Source: Hymenoscyphus infarciens
Lineage: Eukaryota; Ascomycota; Leotiomycetes; Helotiales; Helotiaceae
DNA length: 14,852 bases
Direction of reading: 5' to 3'
NCBI GenBank assembly: GCA_001414345.1
Contig: LLCB01000639.1
Coordinates: 1-14,852, forward strand
The notes below the pieces were generated by a model. That model made no database searches. It was not told where the DNA came from and saw nothing but the letters and a program-made list of their open reading frames with translations. Position 1 is the stretch's first letter. Each line of letters starts with the position of its first letter. This document shows positions 1 through 10,354 of the stretch, in pieces. Position numbers and translations under genes: made by a program.

Positions 1-1655
1 TATATCTAGTCTTTTAAATTATATATTAATTAATATTAAATATTTTAAGTAATATATTAATTTAAATTAGTATTTTAAGTAGATATATTACTTATATTAG
101 TATTTTAAGTAGTATATCTACTTATATTTAGTCTTTTAAATTATATATTTATTAATATTAAATATTTTAAGTAATATATCTATTTAAATTAGTATTTTAA
201 GTAGATATACTACTTATATTAGTATTTTAATTAGATATACTACTTATATTAGTATTTAAGTAAGTATACTACTTATATTAGTATTTAAGTAATATATTTA
301 TTTAAATTAGTATTTTAAGTAGATATACTACTTATAATAGTATTCTAAGTAGTATATCTACTTATATTTAATCTTTTTTATAATATATTTACTTAGTTTA
401 ATATTATAAGTATATATATTATATATATTAGTTTTCTAAATAGTATATTTATTTATATTTAATAGCTTAAATAGTATATTTATTTAATTAGTATTTTAAG
501 TAGATATACTACTTATAATAGTATTCTAAGTAGTATATCTACTTATATTTAATCTTTTTAATAATATATTTACTTAGATTAATATTATAAGTATATTTTT
601 TAAATTAGTATTCTAAGTAGTATATTTATATAAATTAGTATTTTAAGTAGATATACTACTTATTTAATATTTAAGTAGATATACTACTTATATTAGTATT
701 TAAGTAATATATTTATTTAAATTAGTATTTTAAGTAGATATATTACTTATATTAATATTTTAAGTAGATATACTACTTATAATAGTATTCTAAGTAGTAT
801 ATCTACTTATATTTAATCTTTTTAATAATATATTTACTTAGATTAATATTATAAGTATATTTTTTAAATTAGTATTCTAAGTAGTATATTTATATAAATT
901 AGTATTTTAAGTAGATATACTACTTATTTAGTATTTAAGTAGATATACTACTTATATTAGTATTTAAGTAATATATTTATTTAAATTAGTATTTTAAGTA
1001 GATATATTACTTATATTAATATTTTAAGTAGATATACTACTTATAATAGTATTCTAAGTAGTATATCTACTTATATTTAATCTTTTTAATAATATATTTA
1101 CTTAGATTAATAATATAACTATATTTTTTAAATTAGTATTCTAAGTAGTATATTTATATAAATTAGTATTTTAAGTAGATATACTACTTATATTAGTATT
1201 TAAGTAATATATTTATTTAAATTAGTATTTTAAGTAGATATACTACTTATATTAGTATTTTAAGTAGATATACTACTTATAATAGTTTTCTAAGTAGTAT
1301 ATCTACTTATATTTAATCTTTTTTATAATATATTTACTTAGATTAATATTATAAGTATATTTTTTAAATTAATATTTTAAGTAGTATATTTATATAAATT
1401 AGTATTTTAAGTAGATATACTACTTATATTAGTATTTTAAGTAGATATACTACTTATAGTAGTATTCTAAGTAATATATCTATTTATATTTAATCTTTTT
1501 AATAATATATTTACTTAGATTATTATTATAAGTATATATATTATATATATTAGTTTTTTAAATAGTATATCTATTTATATTTAATATCTTAAATAGTATA
1601 TCTTTTTAAATTAGTATTTTAAGTAAATATATTACTTATATTTAATCTTTTTATT
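1..1655. repeat. AT-rich satellite array with palindromic ~30-bp monomers
   Basis: The whole stretch is built from variants of a monomer of about 28-30 bp with the core AAGTAGATATACTACTT, whose arms AAGTAG and CTACTT are complementary around ATATA. The exact reverse complement, AAGTAGTATATCTACTT, alternates with it, so the array carries the motif in both orientations. Larger blocks begin with a landmark (A)ATCTTTTT or AGTCTTTT at about 8, 130, 370, 551, 815, 1079, 1315, 1492 and 1644, giving unequal spacings of 122, 240, 181, 264, 264, 236, 177 and 152 bp. The spacings fit gain or loss of single monomers by unequal exchange. No CpA, TpG or CpG is seen in the array. There is no coding potential. 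A centromeric or subtelomeric satellite is possible but not shown. The array probably continues to the left of the window. Confidence 0.9.
551..1078. repeat. Two adjacent near-identical 264-bp higher-order units
   Basis: Units 551-814 and 815-1078 align end to end with, by eye, a single difference (TTAATATTT against TTAGTATTT in the middle of the unit). The next block, 1079-1314, is a 236-bp version missing about one 28-bp monomer and carrying several substitutions. This is a recent duplication or homogenisation within the satellite. Confidence 0.85.
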
Positions 1656-1778
1656 AAAAGAGGAATTAATAAAATAACTTTAAAAGCTTTAAAATATATT
1701 TAAATAACTCTTAAATAGTCTAGAAAGAGACTAAAGTACTCTATAATTATATTAAATAATTATAATAGTAGTAGTAGT

Positions 1779-1816
1779 AGAGAAAAGAGAGGCTTATAAA
1801 GAGCCTCTATTTCTCT
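1779..1816 (+). other. Hairpin in the LINE leader region
   Basis: Bases 1779-1785 (AGAGAAA) can pair with 1810-1816 (TTTCTCT), and 1788-1793 (AGAGGC) with 1803-1808 (GCCTCT), with a small internal loop and a 9-base apical loop. This gives 13 base pairs, with an inner stem that is GC-rich for this window. It follows a short GTA/TAG run (about 1767-1780). It could be a remnant of a structured 5' UTR; no function is shown. Confidence 0.5.
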
Positions 1817-1914
1817 CTCTAGAGTACTAATAACTAATAAAGATAGTATAATAAACTAAGAAGAGTAGAGTATAAAGAGATAAAAGAGAGTATTAGACTA
1901 TATAGATATAATAG

Positions 1915-3230
1915 AGAAGAGTCTAATTTAAATAATACTTAACTTAGTAATAAAAGAGAAAGGTATTAAAGTAATTATTAAAGTAATAAGAAAAGTACTT
2001 AAGTATAAAAGAACTAGAAAAGGAGAGAATAATATAATTATATATTAAATCTTATAAGAGAAGCTTACTATTATAGTTAAGAGAATAAAAGGAATAAAAG
2101 AGTATAGTCTAATATAAGTAGAGAGAGCTAGAACTAAAGAACTATAGAGAGAGGTAGTAACTATACTATAAAGAGAATATATAATACTAGCTAAATATAC
2201 TAAAGAGATTATAGTTTAAGTAATAAGAATAGATAAAGAAAAGGATAAACTATTAATAAAAGAAGTAATTAGAGCTATAAATATAAGTAAATATAAAATA
2301 GAAGTAATAGTAGCTTAAAAGCTCTAAAGTAAAGATATTATTTTAAGGTTTAAGAAAAAGAAGTAGATAAGATATATATAAGATAATAGCTAAGTAAAGA
2401 AGGTATTTAAATAAGGAATAGTAGTAATAGTAAAAATACTTATAATACTTATAAAAAGAGCTCTAGTAAATATACTTAAGAATAGAAAAGAGAGTATACT
2501 ATAGAGTATCTTTTAAGCTTTTAATATAAAAATACTAAAGATTATATAATAAAGAAATAAATATAGAAAGTATTAAAAATAGAAGAGACTAGCTTAAAAG
2601 AACTATATTTTTAAAGTAGTAATAATAAAAAAAGTAAGAAGACTATATATAAGAGAGATACTATAAGAGGTATAATACTTCTTATATAAAAGATATACTT
2701 TAGAAGTAGTAGTATAGAGATACTATAAGTACTAAAAGTAAAGGTATATAGTATACTTTTATAAATAAGATAAGAAATATACTTAATATATATATAAGAG
2801 ATATAAAAGGAGTAAGGAAGAGTACTTTAGTAAGAAGAACTTAAAAGAATATCTAGTAAAGTATAGAAATTATAAAAGAGAATATCTAGTATTTATAAAA
2901 GAGTACTATATAAGAGAGTAATATTATAAATAGATAAAAGAATAATATTTTAATAGAATAACTATATTTAGAAACTTATAAAAACTCTTAAAAGAGAGTA
3001 AGATAAGAATACTTTATTTATTTACTTTTAACTAGAAAGAGGGCTTATAAAGCTTAAAGAAGAGGTAGAGATAGAGATCTATATTAAAGAAGCTAATAAA
3101 TATAAATAAAGTAAGATATATAAATAGTAGTAACTTAACCTAGTTCTTAGAAAGGCTAAGAAGCTCTTTTAATATAATAAGAGATTTAATTAGAAAAGAA
3201 ATAAAAGTAACTTAAACTCTACTTATAAGA
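1915..3230 (+). pseudogene. ORF1 (gag-like, zinc-knuckle) relic of the LINE
   Basis: This is the nucleic-acid-binding protein of a Tad1-type LINE, now dead. The frame (codon starts divisible by 3) runs without an indel I can detect from about 1920. The core at 2265-2351 reads VIRAIN, then AQKLQSKDIILRF, where the former residue after the serine is probably Gly. This resembles the 'LPSGDI' segment typical of fungal LINE ORF1 proteins. At 2859-2906 the order Y-x2-Y-x3-Y-x6-Y (codons at 2862, 2871, 2883, 2904), with GE-like KRE before the third, fits a CxxCxxxHx6C knuckle after Cys/His codons became Tyr. An earlier, poorer knuckle lies around 2740-2790, with one Cys position replaced by Lys. Former Gln/Trp codons are now TAA/TAG throughout and no ATG remains. 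Both ends are approximate, and the segment from 2980 to 3230 is weak. Confidence 0.6.
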
Positions 3231-3234
3231 CTAT

Positions 3235-4195
3235 TATAAGTATAATAGTATTATACTAGAATAAAAAGAAGATACTAAAAGCTCTTAATATAGCTTTAAA
3301 TTATAAAAAGGAATATAATATATTAGTAATCTAAGAACTAGTATAAAATAGTATAAGAGACTTCTCTAGCTACTTCTTAAGCTTAAGATATAATATAATC
3401 TAGTTAAATAGAGTAGTAATACTCTTTATATATAAAAGATATCTAAAAGTAAGCTAAATATATATTATAAGTAAGAACTAGGAAAGTATAATAATAAGAG
3501 AGAGAGTAGATAAGATAATAGTTTACTTAGTTTATAATCTATAAATAAAGTAGATACTAATTAAAAATATACTTTAGTAAATAAGACTAAGAAGAGTACT
3601 TATAATAAGTAATCTAAATACTTACTATTTTTTATAAGATATATATAAGAGATATAATAAGAATATAGACTTTATTCTTAAACTTATTATACTATAAGTA
3701 CTAGAGAGAGATATACTCTATAATAAAGCTATATAGAGAAGAGAGAGCTCTTATAACTTTATAATTAACCTTATCTTTTTTACTAAGAATATAGTAACTT
3801 AGTAAAGGTTCTTAAACCTACTAAGATTAGACTATATAGCTTAACTTCTTATAATAAAAGTAGAAGAAGAAAGAAAGGTATTATAAGTACTTAGATTTAG
3901 TTAAAGACTAATAGATAAGATCCTAGTTAAAATAGAAGTCTTTTACTAAAAAACACTTATAATCTAAAATATATAAGAACTTAAGAAAGTAGTATAAAGA
4001 CTTATAAAAGACCTTTAAAAGATAGTAAAGGCTTTAATACTACTTTAAAAGCTAGATAGAAAGAGAGTATAGTCTTAGTAGAATATAGAAGTTAAAGAAG
4101 TATTAAAGAAGATAAGGAAATATAAAAGAATCTAAAAAGAGTATTAAATAAAGAGCTTAAAATAGTAGCTTAATAATACTTTTTAAGAACTCTAA
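3235..4195 (+). pseudogene. ORF2 endonuclease (EEP-type) relic, reverse transcriptase missing
   Basis: This is the N-terminal target-nicking endonuclease of a LINE ORF2, in a phase different from ORF1 and starting right after it. Visible in one uninterrupted phase are: a first-strand segment ALNIALNYKKEYNILVIQEL (GCT at 3281), whose QE (Glu codon 3335-3337) matches the catalytic 'IQEPW' motif; SNLNTYY at 3608-3628, matching 'GDFNTHH'; SSYNFIINLIF at 3746-3778, matching 'S..S.IDLVF'; and L-D-Y at 3827-3835, matching the 'SDH' motif. All four are in the expected order and roughly the expected spacing for a domain of about 200 residues. A basic, K/R/Q-rich linker follows to 4195, where the frame and purine bias disappear. 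Many in-frame TAA/TAG (former CAA/CAG/TGG) leave no open frame. Confidence 0.65.
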
Positions 4196-7100
4196 ATAGT
4201 AAGTAGAAATTTAAATTATCTTTTTAAGTTAATTTCTATCTTTTACTTAACTATAAAACTTTAAATTACTTAAGAGATAATAAGTATATTTTCTAGAACT
4301 TCTAGCTAGTATTATATATATTTTTTATTTTAAACTAAAGAAAATTATATTTAAATATAATAAGTTATAAAATAAGCTTTTTTTATATATTTTTAAAATC
4401 TTAATTTTTTTACTTAAATACTCTTTCTCTTATTACTTAATAATACTATATATTATTATATTTTTAAAAATAGCTTATAAGAGTATTATACTCTCTTTCT
4501 TACTTTATAAACTTTTTAAAAAGAAAATAAATACTTATATATATATTTAAATTTTTATAAAGTCTTAGTAAAAACTACTTAACTTTATAAAAGTATAAAA
4601 AGTTTTCTTATAAAAAAGAGGTTTTTTAAGAATTAAGTATTATTAAGTTTATTCTTAATATACTTATTTAAATATAGATATAAATAAAAGAAAAATATAA
4701 GAAAAGATTATAGTTCTTTCTAACTAGAGAAGTACTTTAGTTTTTTATTTTTTAAATAAATTAAGAAAAAGAAAATAATTATAAAAATATATAGTTTATA
4801 ATTTTTTTTTAAAAAAAGAAGCTTAACTTATAACTTACTCTAAGTTAAAAATATAATATATTAACTTTTATACTTTTTTTATTTTTAAAAGCTATATAAG
4901 CTTACTTTTCTTTATAACTAACTACTTAATTACTTTTATTACTTTTTATATAAGAAGAGTACTATAGAATTTTATCTCTTTTAAGAAGCTAGGTTAAGTC
5001 TAGACTTAATATACTTTTTAGTAGTAATAATAGCTATCTAGAGTTATTCTTACTAACTATAGTAATACTAGGAAAGAGGTATAAGTAGTATATATAACTC
5101 TAGCTATTAAAGTCTTATTATTTTACTATTAAAGGTTAGTAATCTTATTAATAAATAATATATATAAACCTACTTATATATATTACTTAAAACCTAGTTA
5201 GTAAGAATAGTTAAGTATTTAAATAAATATACTTAAATATATATAATCTTAATATTATAACTATAAAGCTTTATTTATCTAAAGTAGGTCTAGTAGTATA
5301 TAAATCTTCTAGAAGGATTACTTATTCCTTACTTCTACTAGTAAGTATATAAGCTTATTATTAAAGAAGTTAACTTATATAGTATTAACTTACCTAGTTC
5401 TCTATATATTATAACTTATAAGAAGTATATAGAAAAGTATATAAAAAATCTAATAAAAGCTAGAGTTAGAATCTAATTAAATAATAGTTCTATAAGCTTA
5501 TAAGCTACTATAATAGTAAAAAATATAAGAATAATAGTTTAAGTAGTTAGAATTAGTTATAGGAATTTAACCTAATATGTTTTATACTTAAGTATTATTA
5601 TATTACTTATTAATAGTACTTTTTTCTTCTTTATTAATAAAGCTAATAATAATTTACTAATAATTATAATATAATTAATTAGTATTATTAATAAGAATTA
5701 AGTCTTTTATAATAAACTTTTAAGTTAGAATAAAGATATATATTTATATAAGATATATTATTAATTAACTTTTTTAAGCTTTAAAGGTTTTTATCTTATT
5801 TATATTAAATAATAAGTATTAGTACTTTTATTAAAGAAAGTAATACTACTTCCTTTTATTATATCTATTATAAAAGAAGATAATTACTTTTACTTATTTT
5901 TAACTTAAATCTTATACTAATTATAAAGTATTATCCTAGTACTAGTTTTAATAGACTTTAAAACTTTATTTAAATTATAAACCCTTCTCTTAGTTATAAT
6001 TATTAACCTATATCTAGTTTTTAACTTACTAAACTTTTTTTTAATAAATTTAATTTAATTAAATCCTTATATCTCTATCTAGGTCTACTAATACCTTTAG
6101 ACTTAGTATAATTAGTAGAGAATATAAGGTAGCTTTAGAGTATATAAGAGAACTATAAACCTACTATTAATAATAATATATATCTTATTATAATAGTTAA
6201 ATATTAGAATATAATAATTTTATTTATATAAGATAAAATATAGAAGTATAGTAATATCTACTTTAAAGTCTATATAAATAAGTAGTTTATATTTATTAAA
6301 GAATACTACTATTATATATTTAGTAATAAGGTTAAAAATTTTATAATATTATATAAAAGAAGTCTAATTATTATACTCTTAATACTAAGTAAAGTAAGTA
6401 TTAATATAGTTCTTTTATCTTTTACTTAGTTAACTTTTAAAGTTAAGACTAAATAATAATAATATTATTAAAGTCTCTTATAAAAACTATCTAGTTAAAA
6501 TAAGTATTCTAATCTAAGAACTAGCTCTTAGTATTAATATTATTATTTATATAAAGCTAAGATACTTAGTAGACTAAATTATAAAAAATCTTAAAAAAAG
6601 ATTTAATATAAGATTATAGCTTAAGTAAGAGGATTAGTTTCTTAATAATAATACTTTATTAGGATTTATAAGTATAAAGGTATTATATTTTTTAAATATC
6701 TAATTATATAACTAACTTATTTATTTCTAATAACTTAGTCTAATAAAAAGTAATATACTTAGTATTAAGTAAACTAGACTATATTAAGTTAAAGTTAATA
6801 GAGATAATAGAACTAGACTATACCTAACTAAGAACTTTATAGTTAGCTATAAAAGAACTTAACTATACTCTACTAGGTATACTATAGTTAGCTTAGTTTC
6901 TTTACTTATTTTACTTTAGCTTAATCTAATTAATATTATTATATATAAAATATAAAAAAAGAATAAACTATTTATAGTTCTAAGATTAATTTAAAAATAG
7001 AATAATCTAGTTAATAATTTCTAAAAGATAAAAGCTTTTAATTTTAAAGAATTTATATAAAAAAGAGATTTAAATAAATACTAAGTAATAAATTACTAAG

Positions 7101-8039
7101 GTTTATAATAAATAAATAAATAAATTTATTACTTAAATAATAGATAGCTACTAACTCTCTTTTTAATAATAATTATTAAAAGTAAAGAATAATAAAAAGA
7201 AAAGAAGTATAAGAAGAAGGAAATAAAAAGAAATACTATTAGTAAAAGTAATTTAAAAGAGTTTAGATTAAAGTTCTTTAACTAATTATAAAGTATTAAA
7301 GACTATAACTATAAATACCTATAAGTATCTAATTTATAATATCTTTACTAAATCTATAATATAATAACCCTCTTTCTAGCTTAGAAGTTTAACCTCTCTA
7401 GTTTTAAGTACTTTATTTAATATACTTATAATACTCTTTAATACCTTTCTTTTTAATATAGAACTAGTAGATATTTCTTAGTTATATAATATATCTCTTA
7501 TTACTTAGAATATAGCTAAGAGAGAATTAAGAGGTAGTTATTATTTATAGATATATAACTAGTATTTATATTTCTAAGTAAGCTTATTAAGTTTTTAAAA
7601 GTATTTATTTATAATTATAATAGAATATTAAACTAAAATAATATAAAAGAGATTTAAGAAAGTATTTAAGTTAATATCTTTAAATATAAAAAGAGAAAAT
7701 ACTTAAATATAATTAGTTAGATTTAAAACTAGATATATTCTATAAAAATAGTATACTTACTATTTATAATATATTTAGTATTAGAATTATATTATTTATA
7801 TATTTCTCTTTTATAGTTTAAGCTAGTATAATTAGAATAGTAAGGTAGAGTAGCTAAATATTTATAGTATTTAGAGCTTTATAAGAAGAACTAACTAAAT
7901 TACTACTACTAGATCTACTTCTTTAACTACTAAGACTATAATATAAAGTAAAAGACTATATTCTATTAATAAAAGCTTAAGTATAAAAAGATATTAGTTA
8001 TAAATTATAAAATAAGTAGAGTATAACTATCTTTACTAT
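4196..8039. other. Unassigned RIP-degraded AT-rich DNA
   Basis: No gene, RNA gene or recognisable transposon domain can be supported. The first part (to about 5000) is T-rich on the + strand, so any former gene there would more likely have been on the - strand. I looked for a LINE or Gypsy-type reverse transcriptase (Tyr-x-Asp-Asp context) on the + strand and found none. One + phase (codon starts 1 mod 3) between about 5761 and 6480 has a low density of TAA/TAG, including roughly 40 codons with a single stop at 5821-5940, and could be a relic frame of unknown family. The only + strand ATG of the window is at 5577 and opens a frame of four codons. A (TAAA)4 microsatellite lies at 7109-7125. 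The region may be made of several nested elements whose borders I cannot see. Confidence 0.5.
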
Positions 8040-8790
8040 AAAAGCGTTATTATATTAGAATATTAAAGATTTATTATAAAGGTTAATAAAAGTTTAAAAA
8101 ATAAAAGATAGATATACTTTTAAGATTTTATACTAGTTATAGTAGTTAGAAATATACTAACTAGCTAGTATATAACTCTATCCTTCTTTATAAGTAGTTT
8201 ATATATTAATACTATAATAGTATAGTTTTTAATATTTTTCTAATATATAAAGTATAAAAGGTAAATTTAGTAGATAATAGTTTAATAAGGAATTTATACT
8301 TCTAAAAATAGTAGAATTAAGTAAAATTTATAGTTAAAGTTAGCTATATATTTAATTATCTAGTTTAAAAGGTATATAAAGAGTTTCTTTTATAAATCTA
8401 TATATATCTTAGTTTAAAAAGATCCCTCTTATAGCTTAGTAAACGTATATATCTAAGAAGGTATAGTATTATAGATTCTATAATATTAGTATAAGATTAA
8501 AGTTAGAGATAGAGATATATAGGAAAAATAGTACTAGCTTTAATATAAGGATCTTAAAAGTACTATAATTGCTCTTTCTTTATACTATATTAATAAAACC
8601 TTTTCTAGAATAAGACTAAGAGTATAAGAACTCTTTACTAGAATAAGACGTTTAGATACTAATAGTTTTAAAGAAGCTCTATCTCTATTATAGTAAAGCC
8701 TTATAGCTTAAAATACTACTAAAGCCTCTTATTAAAGTCGTATCTTATAAAACTAATTATAAAGAACGTTATATATATATATAAGTTAAT
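8040..8790. other. Less-degraded patch retaining CpG sites
   Basis: Five of the window's nine CpGs (8045, 8444, 8649, 8739, 8767) and one of its two TpGs (8570) fall here. This suggests a segment that was richer in GC or was hit by RIP for fewer cycles. A - strand phase running from about 8760 towards 8200 can be read with moderate TAA/TAG content, but it has no motif I recognise, so no gene is called. The patch ends next to a tandem repeat. A short (TA)n run lies at about 8769-8782. Confidence 0.45.
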
Positions 8791-8796
8791 TAAAAC

Positions 8797-9000
8797 TAAA
8801 TACTTAAAATATAATTAGATAAAGTATACTAAGAAATTTAATTATAACTATTAAGTATTTAAAATATTATTAGATAAAAGGTATTAGAAAGTTTAATTAA
8901 TAATAAGTACTAATATAGTAAGAAATTTAATTATAATTACTAAGTACTTATAATACTATTAAATAAAGTATACTAAGAAGTTTAATTAATAATAAGTACT
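8797..9000. repeat. Tandem repeat, ~52-55 bp unit, about four copies
   Basis: Units begin with AA(A/G)TA(C/T)TT at about 8798 and 8853, and with AAGTACT at 8905 and 8942, closing with AAGTACT at 8994. Spacings are 55, 52, 37 and 52 bp, so the third unit is internally shortened. A typical unit carries TTAGATAAAGTATACTAAGA followed by a TTTAATTA stretch. The spacings are not multiples of three and no frame runs through, so it is probably non-coding. Confidence 0.75.
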
Positions 9001-10290
9001 AGTAATAAGAGTAAGTTAGAGGGAATTAGTCTTAACTACTCTAAAAAGTCCTTTATAGCTTATAAGAAACTAAGACTATATACCTTCTCTTTTATAACTT
9101 TATAACCTTTTTATTACTAATAAGAACTAGTAAGAGGTAATATATATAATAGAAACTATAACTATTAAGATATTTTAAAAATATAAATATATAATTTAAG
9201 AATTAGAACTTAGGTTAAGAATATATTAGAAGATATTTAGTACTATTAGAGAAAGGAGTTTTATCTAAATCTATAAGATAGGTTTAAGAATTAGAAGTAC
9301 TATATATTATAGTAGTATATCTATTTTATTATAAGTATATTCTAATATCTTATATTTAATTAAGCTATAATTATTCTAAGAAGTAATATTCTAAGTAATA
9401 AGAATACTTATTACTAGTTTTATACTTTAAAATACTTTCTTTTACTTAGGATTTCTAATTACTTAGATTCTAACTATTCTTTTATAATATAATTAATAGT
9501 AGTATATTAGATATACTTATTTATATATAGAAGTAGAGTTTATAAAAATAGTAAAATAAGCTAAAAGGTTAATAAGTTAAAGATAATAATAAAAGTAGTT
9601 ATAAAAACACTTATAAAAGTCTTTATTATAAGAAATTAAATATTTAAAAAGCTAGCTATTTAAGAGTAATATAAGTAATTATTCTAGTCTTTTCTTAATA
9701 GTTAAATATTATTTACTAATAGTTTAGTTTCTTAGACTTCTTTTTAATAATAACCTATATAAAACCTTATAAGATCTTAAATTTTTATTTTATATTTAAA
9801 CCTTTTAATTTAAAAAAGTATTTCTAGCTTATATTAAGTTATTATTTAGCTCTTTTTTAACTTTAGAAAGTAGTTAATTATACTTAATCTACTCTCTTTT
9901 TTAGTAGTACTCTTATTTTTAGTAGTTAAGGTTTACTTTATCTAAACCTTACTTATTCCTTCCTTCTTTATTAAAAACTTCTAGTATATCTTATACTTAT
10001 TCTTCTTTATAAATAACTAGTACTTTATTTTTATATTAGAGACTTATACTAAGATCTTAATATTTCTTATATACTTTTACTTTATATTAACTAAGTTATT
10101 AATCTAATAAATAGTTAATAACTAACTTTATACTCTCTTTATAACTAGATATTACCTATCTTAAACTTATAGTAAACTATAGATTTCTAAGATACTTATA
10201 AGATTAATTATTATAATAGAAACCGAGTTTTATCTTAAAACTAGTTTAATTTTTACTAAAGCCTTATATTTAATAAATAGTTTAAATATA
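9001..10290. other. Unassigned RIP-degraded AT-rich DNA
   Basis: No supported gene. The + strand is fairly T-rich from about 9720 to 10150. A - strand phase there reads as a K/Q/W-rich polypeptide, but it has no motif I can name and a high TAA/TAG density. One CpA survives at 9608 and one CpG at 10224. I see no terminal repeats, tRNA-like structure or other feature. Confidence 0.4.
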
Positions 10291-10354
10291 AGTTTATATT
10301 AACTTCTTCTATTCTAGGCTAATAATCTATAAGTACTCTAATATAGATAACTAA

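Larger units (their letters stand above)
1656..4195 (+). mobile_element. RIP-degraded, 3'-truncated Tad1/LINE-like non-LTR retrotransposon
   Basis: The left edge is where the satellite ends (about 1655). The right edge is where the + strand changes from strongly purine-rich to pyrimidine-rich (about 4195). Between them are two consecutive relic frames on the same strand and in different phases, the order expected for a two-ORF LINE: a gag-like ORF1 with a zinc-knuckle remnant, then an endonuclease (exonuclease/endonuclease/phosphatase fold). I could not find reverse transcriptase, RNase H or a poly-A tail downstream, so the copy looks broken at its 3' side. That is unusual for LINEs, which normally lose their 5' end; a later insertion or rearrangement at about 4195 is the simplest explanation. 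Assignment to the Tad1 clade rests on motif order and style, not on a database match. Confidence 0.65.

Noticed and set aside
1..1655. CRISPR array
   Set aside because: The repeats are contiguous and palindromic with no unique spacers, and the composition is that of a fungal satellite.
4196..6900. Continuation of LINE ORF2 (reverse transcriptase) or a Gypsy/Copia polymerase
   Set aside because: No conserved RT blocks or Tyr-x-Asp-Asp context could be seen on the plus strand after allowing for RIP changes; my minus-strand check was partial.
7109..7125. (TAAA)n microsatellite as a LINE tail
   Set aside because: Only four units, in a region with no LINE 3' domain beside it.
7290..8110. A plus-strand frame that reads as a long Tyr/Lys/Gln-rich polypeptide when stops are read through
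   Set aside because: TAA/TAG make up about 15 percent of its codons, no lower than chance for this composition, and no motif is recognisable.
8200..8760. Minus-strand frame through the CpG-retaining patch
   Set aside because: Read-through looked protein-like but matched no family, and other phases were not clearly worse.
9720..10200. Possible minus-strand K/Q/W-rich frame resembling a DNA-binding domain
   Set aside because: The resemblance depended on guessing Trp for many TAG codons; no fixed motif supports it.
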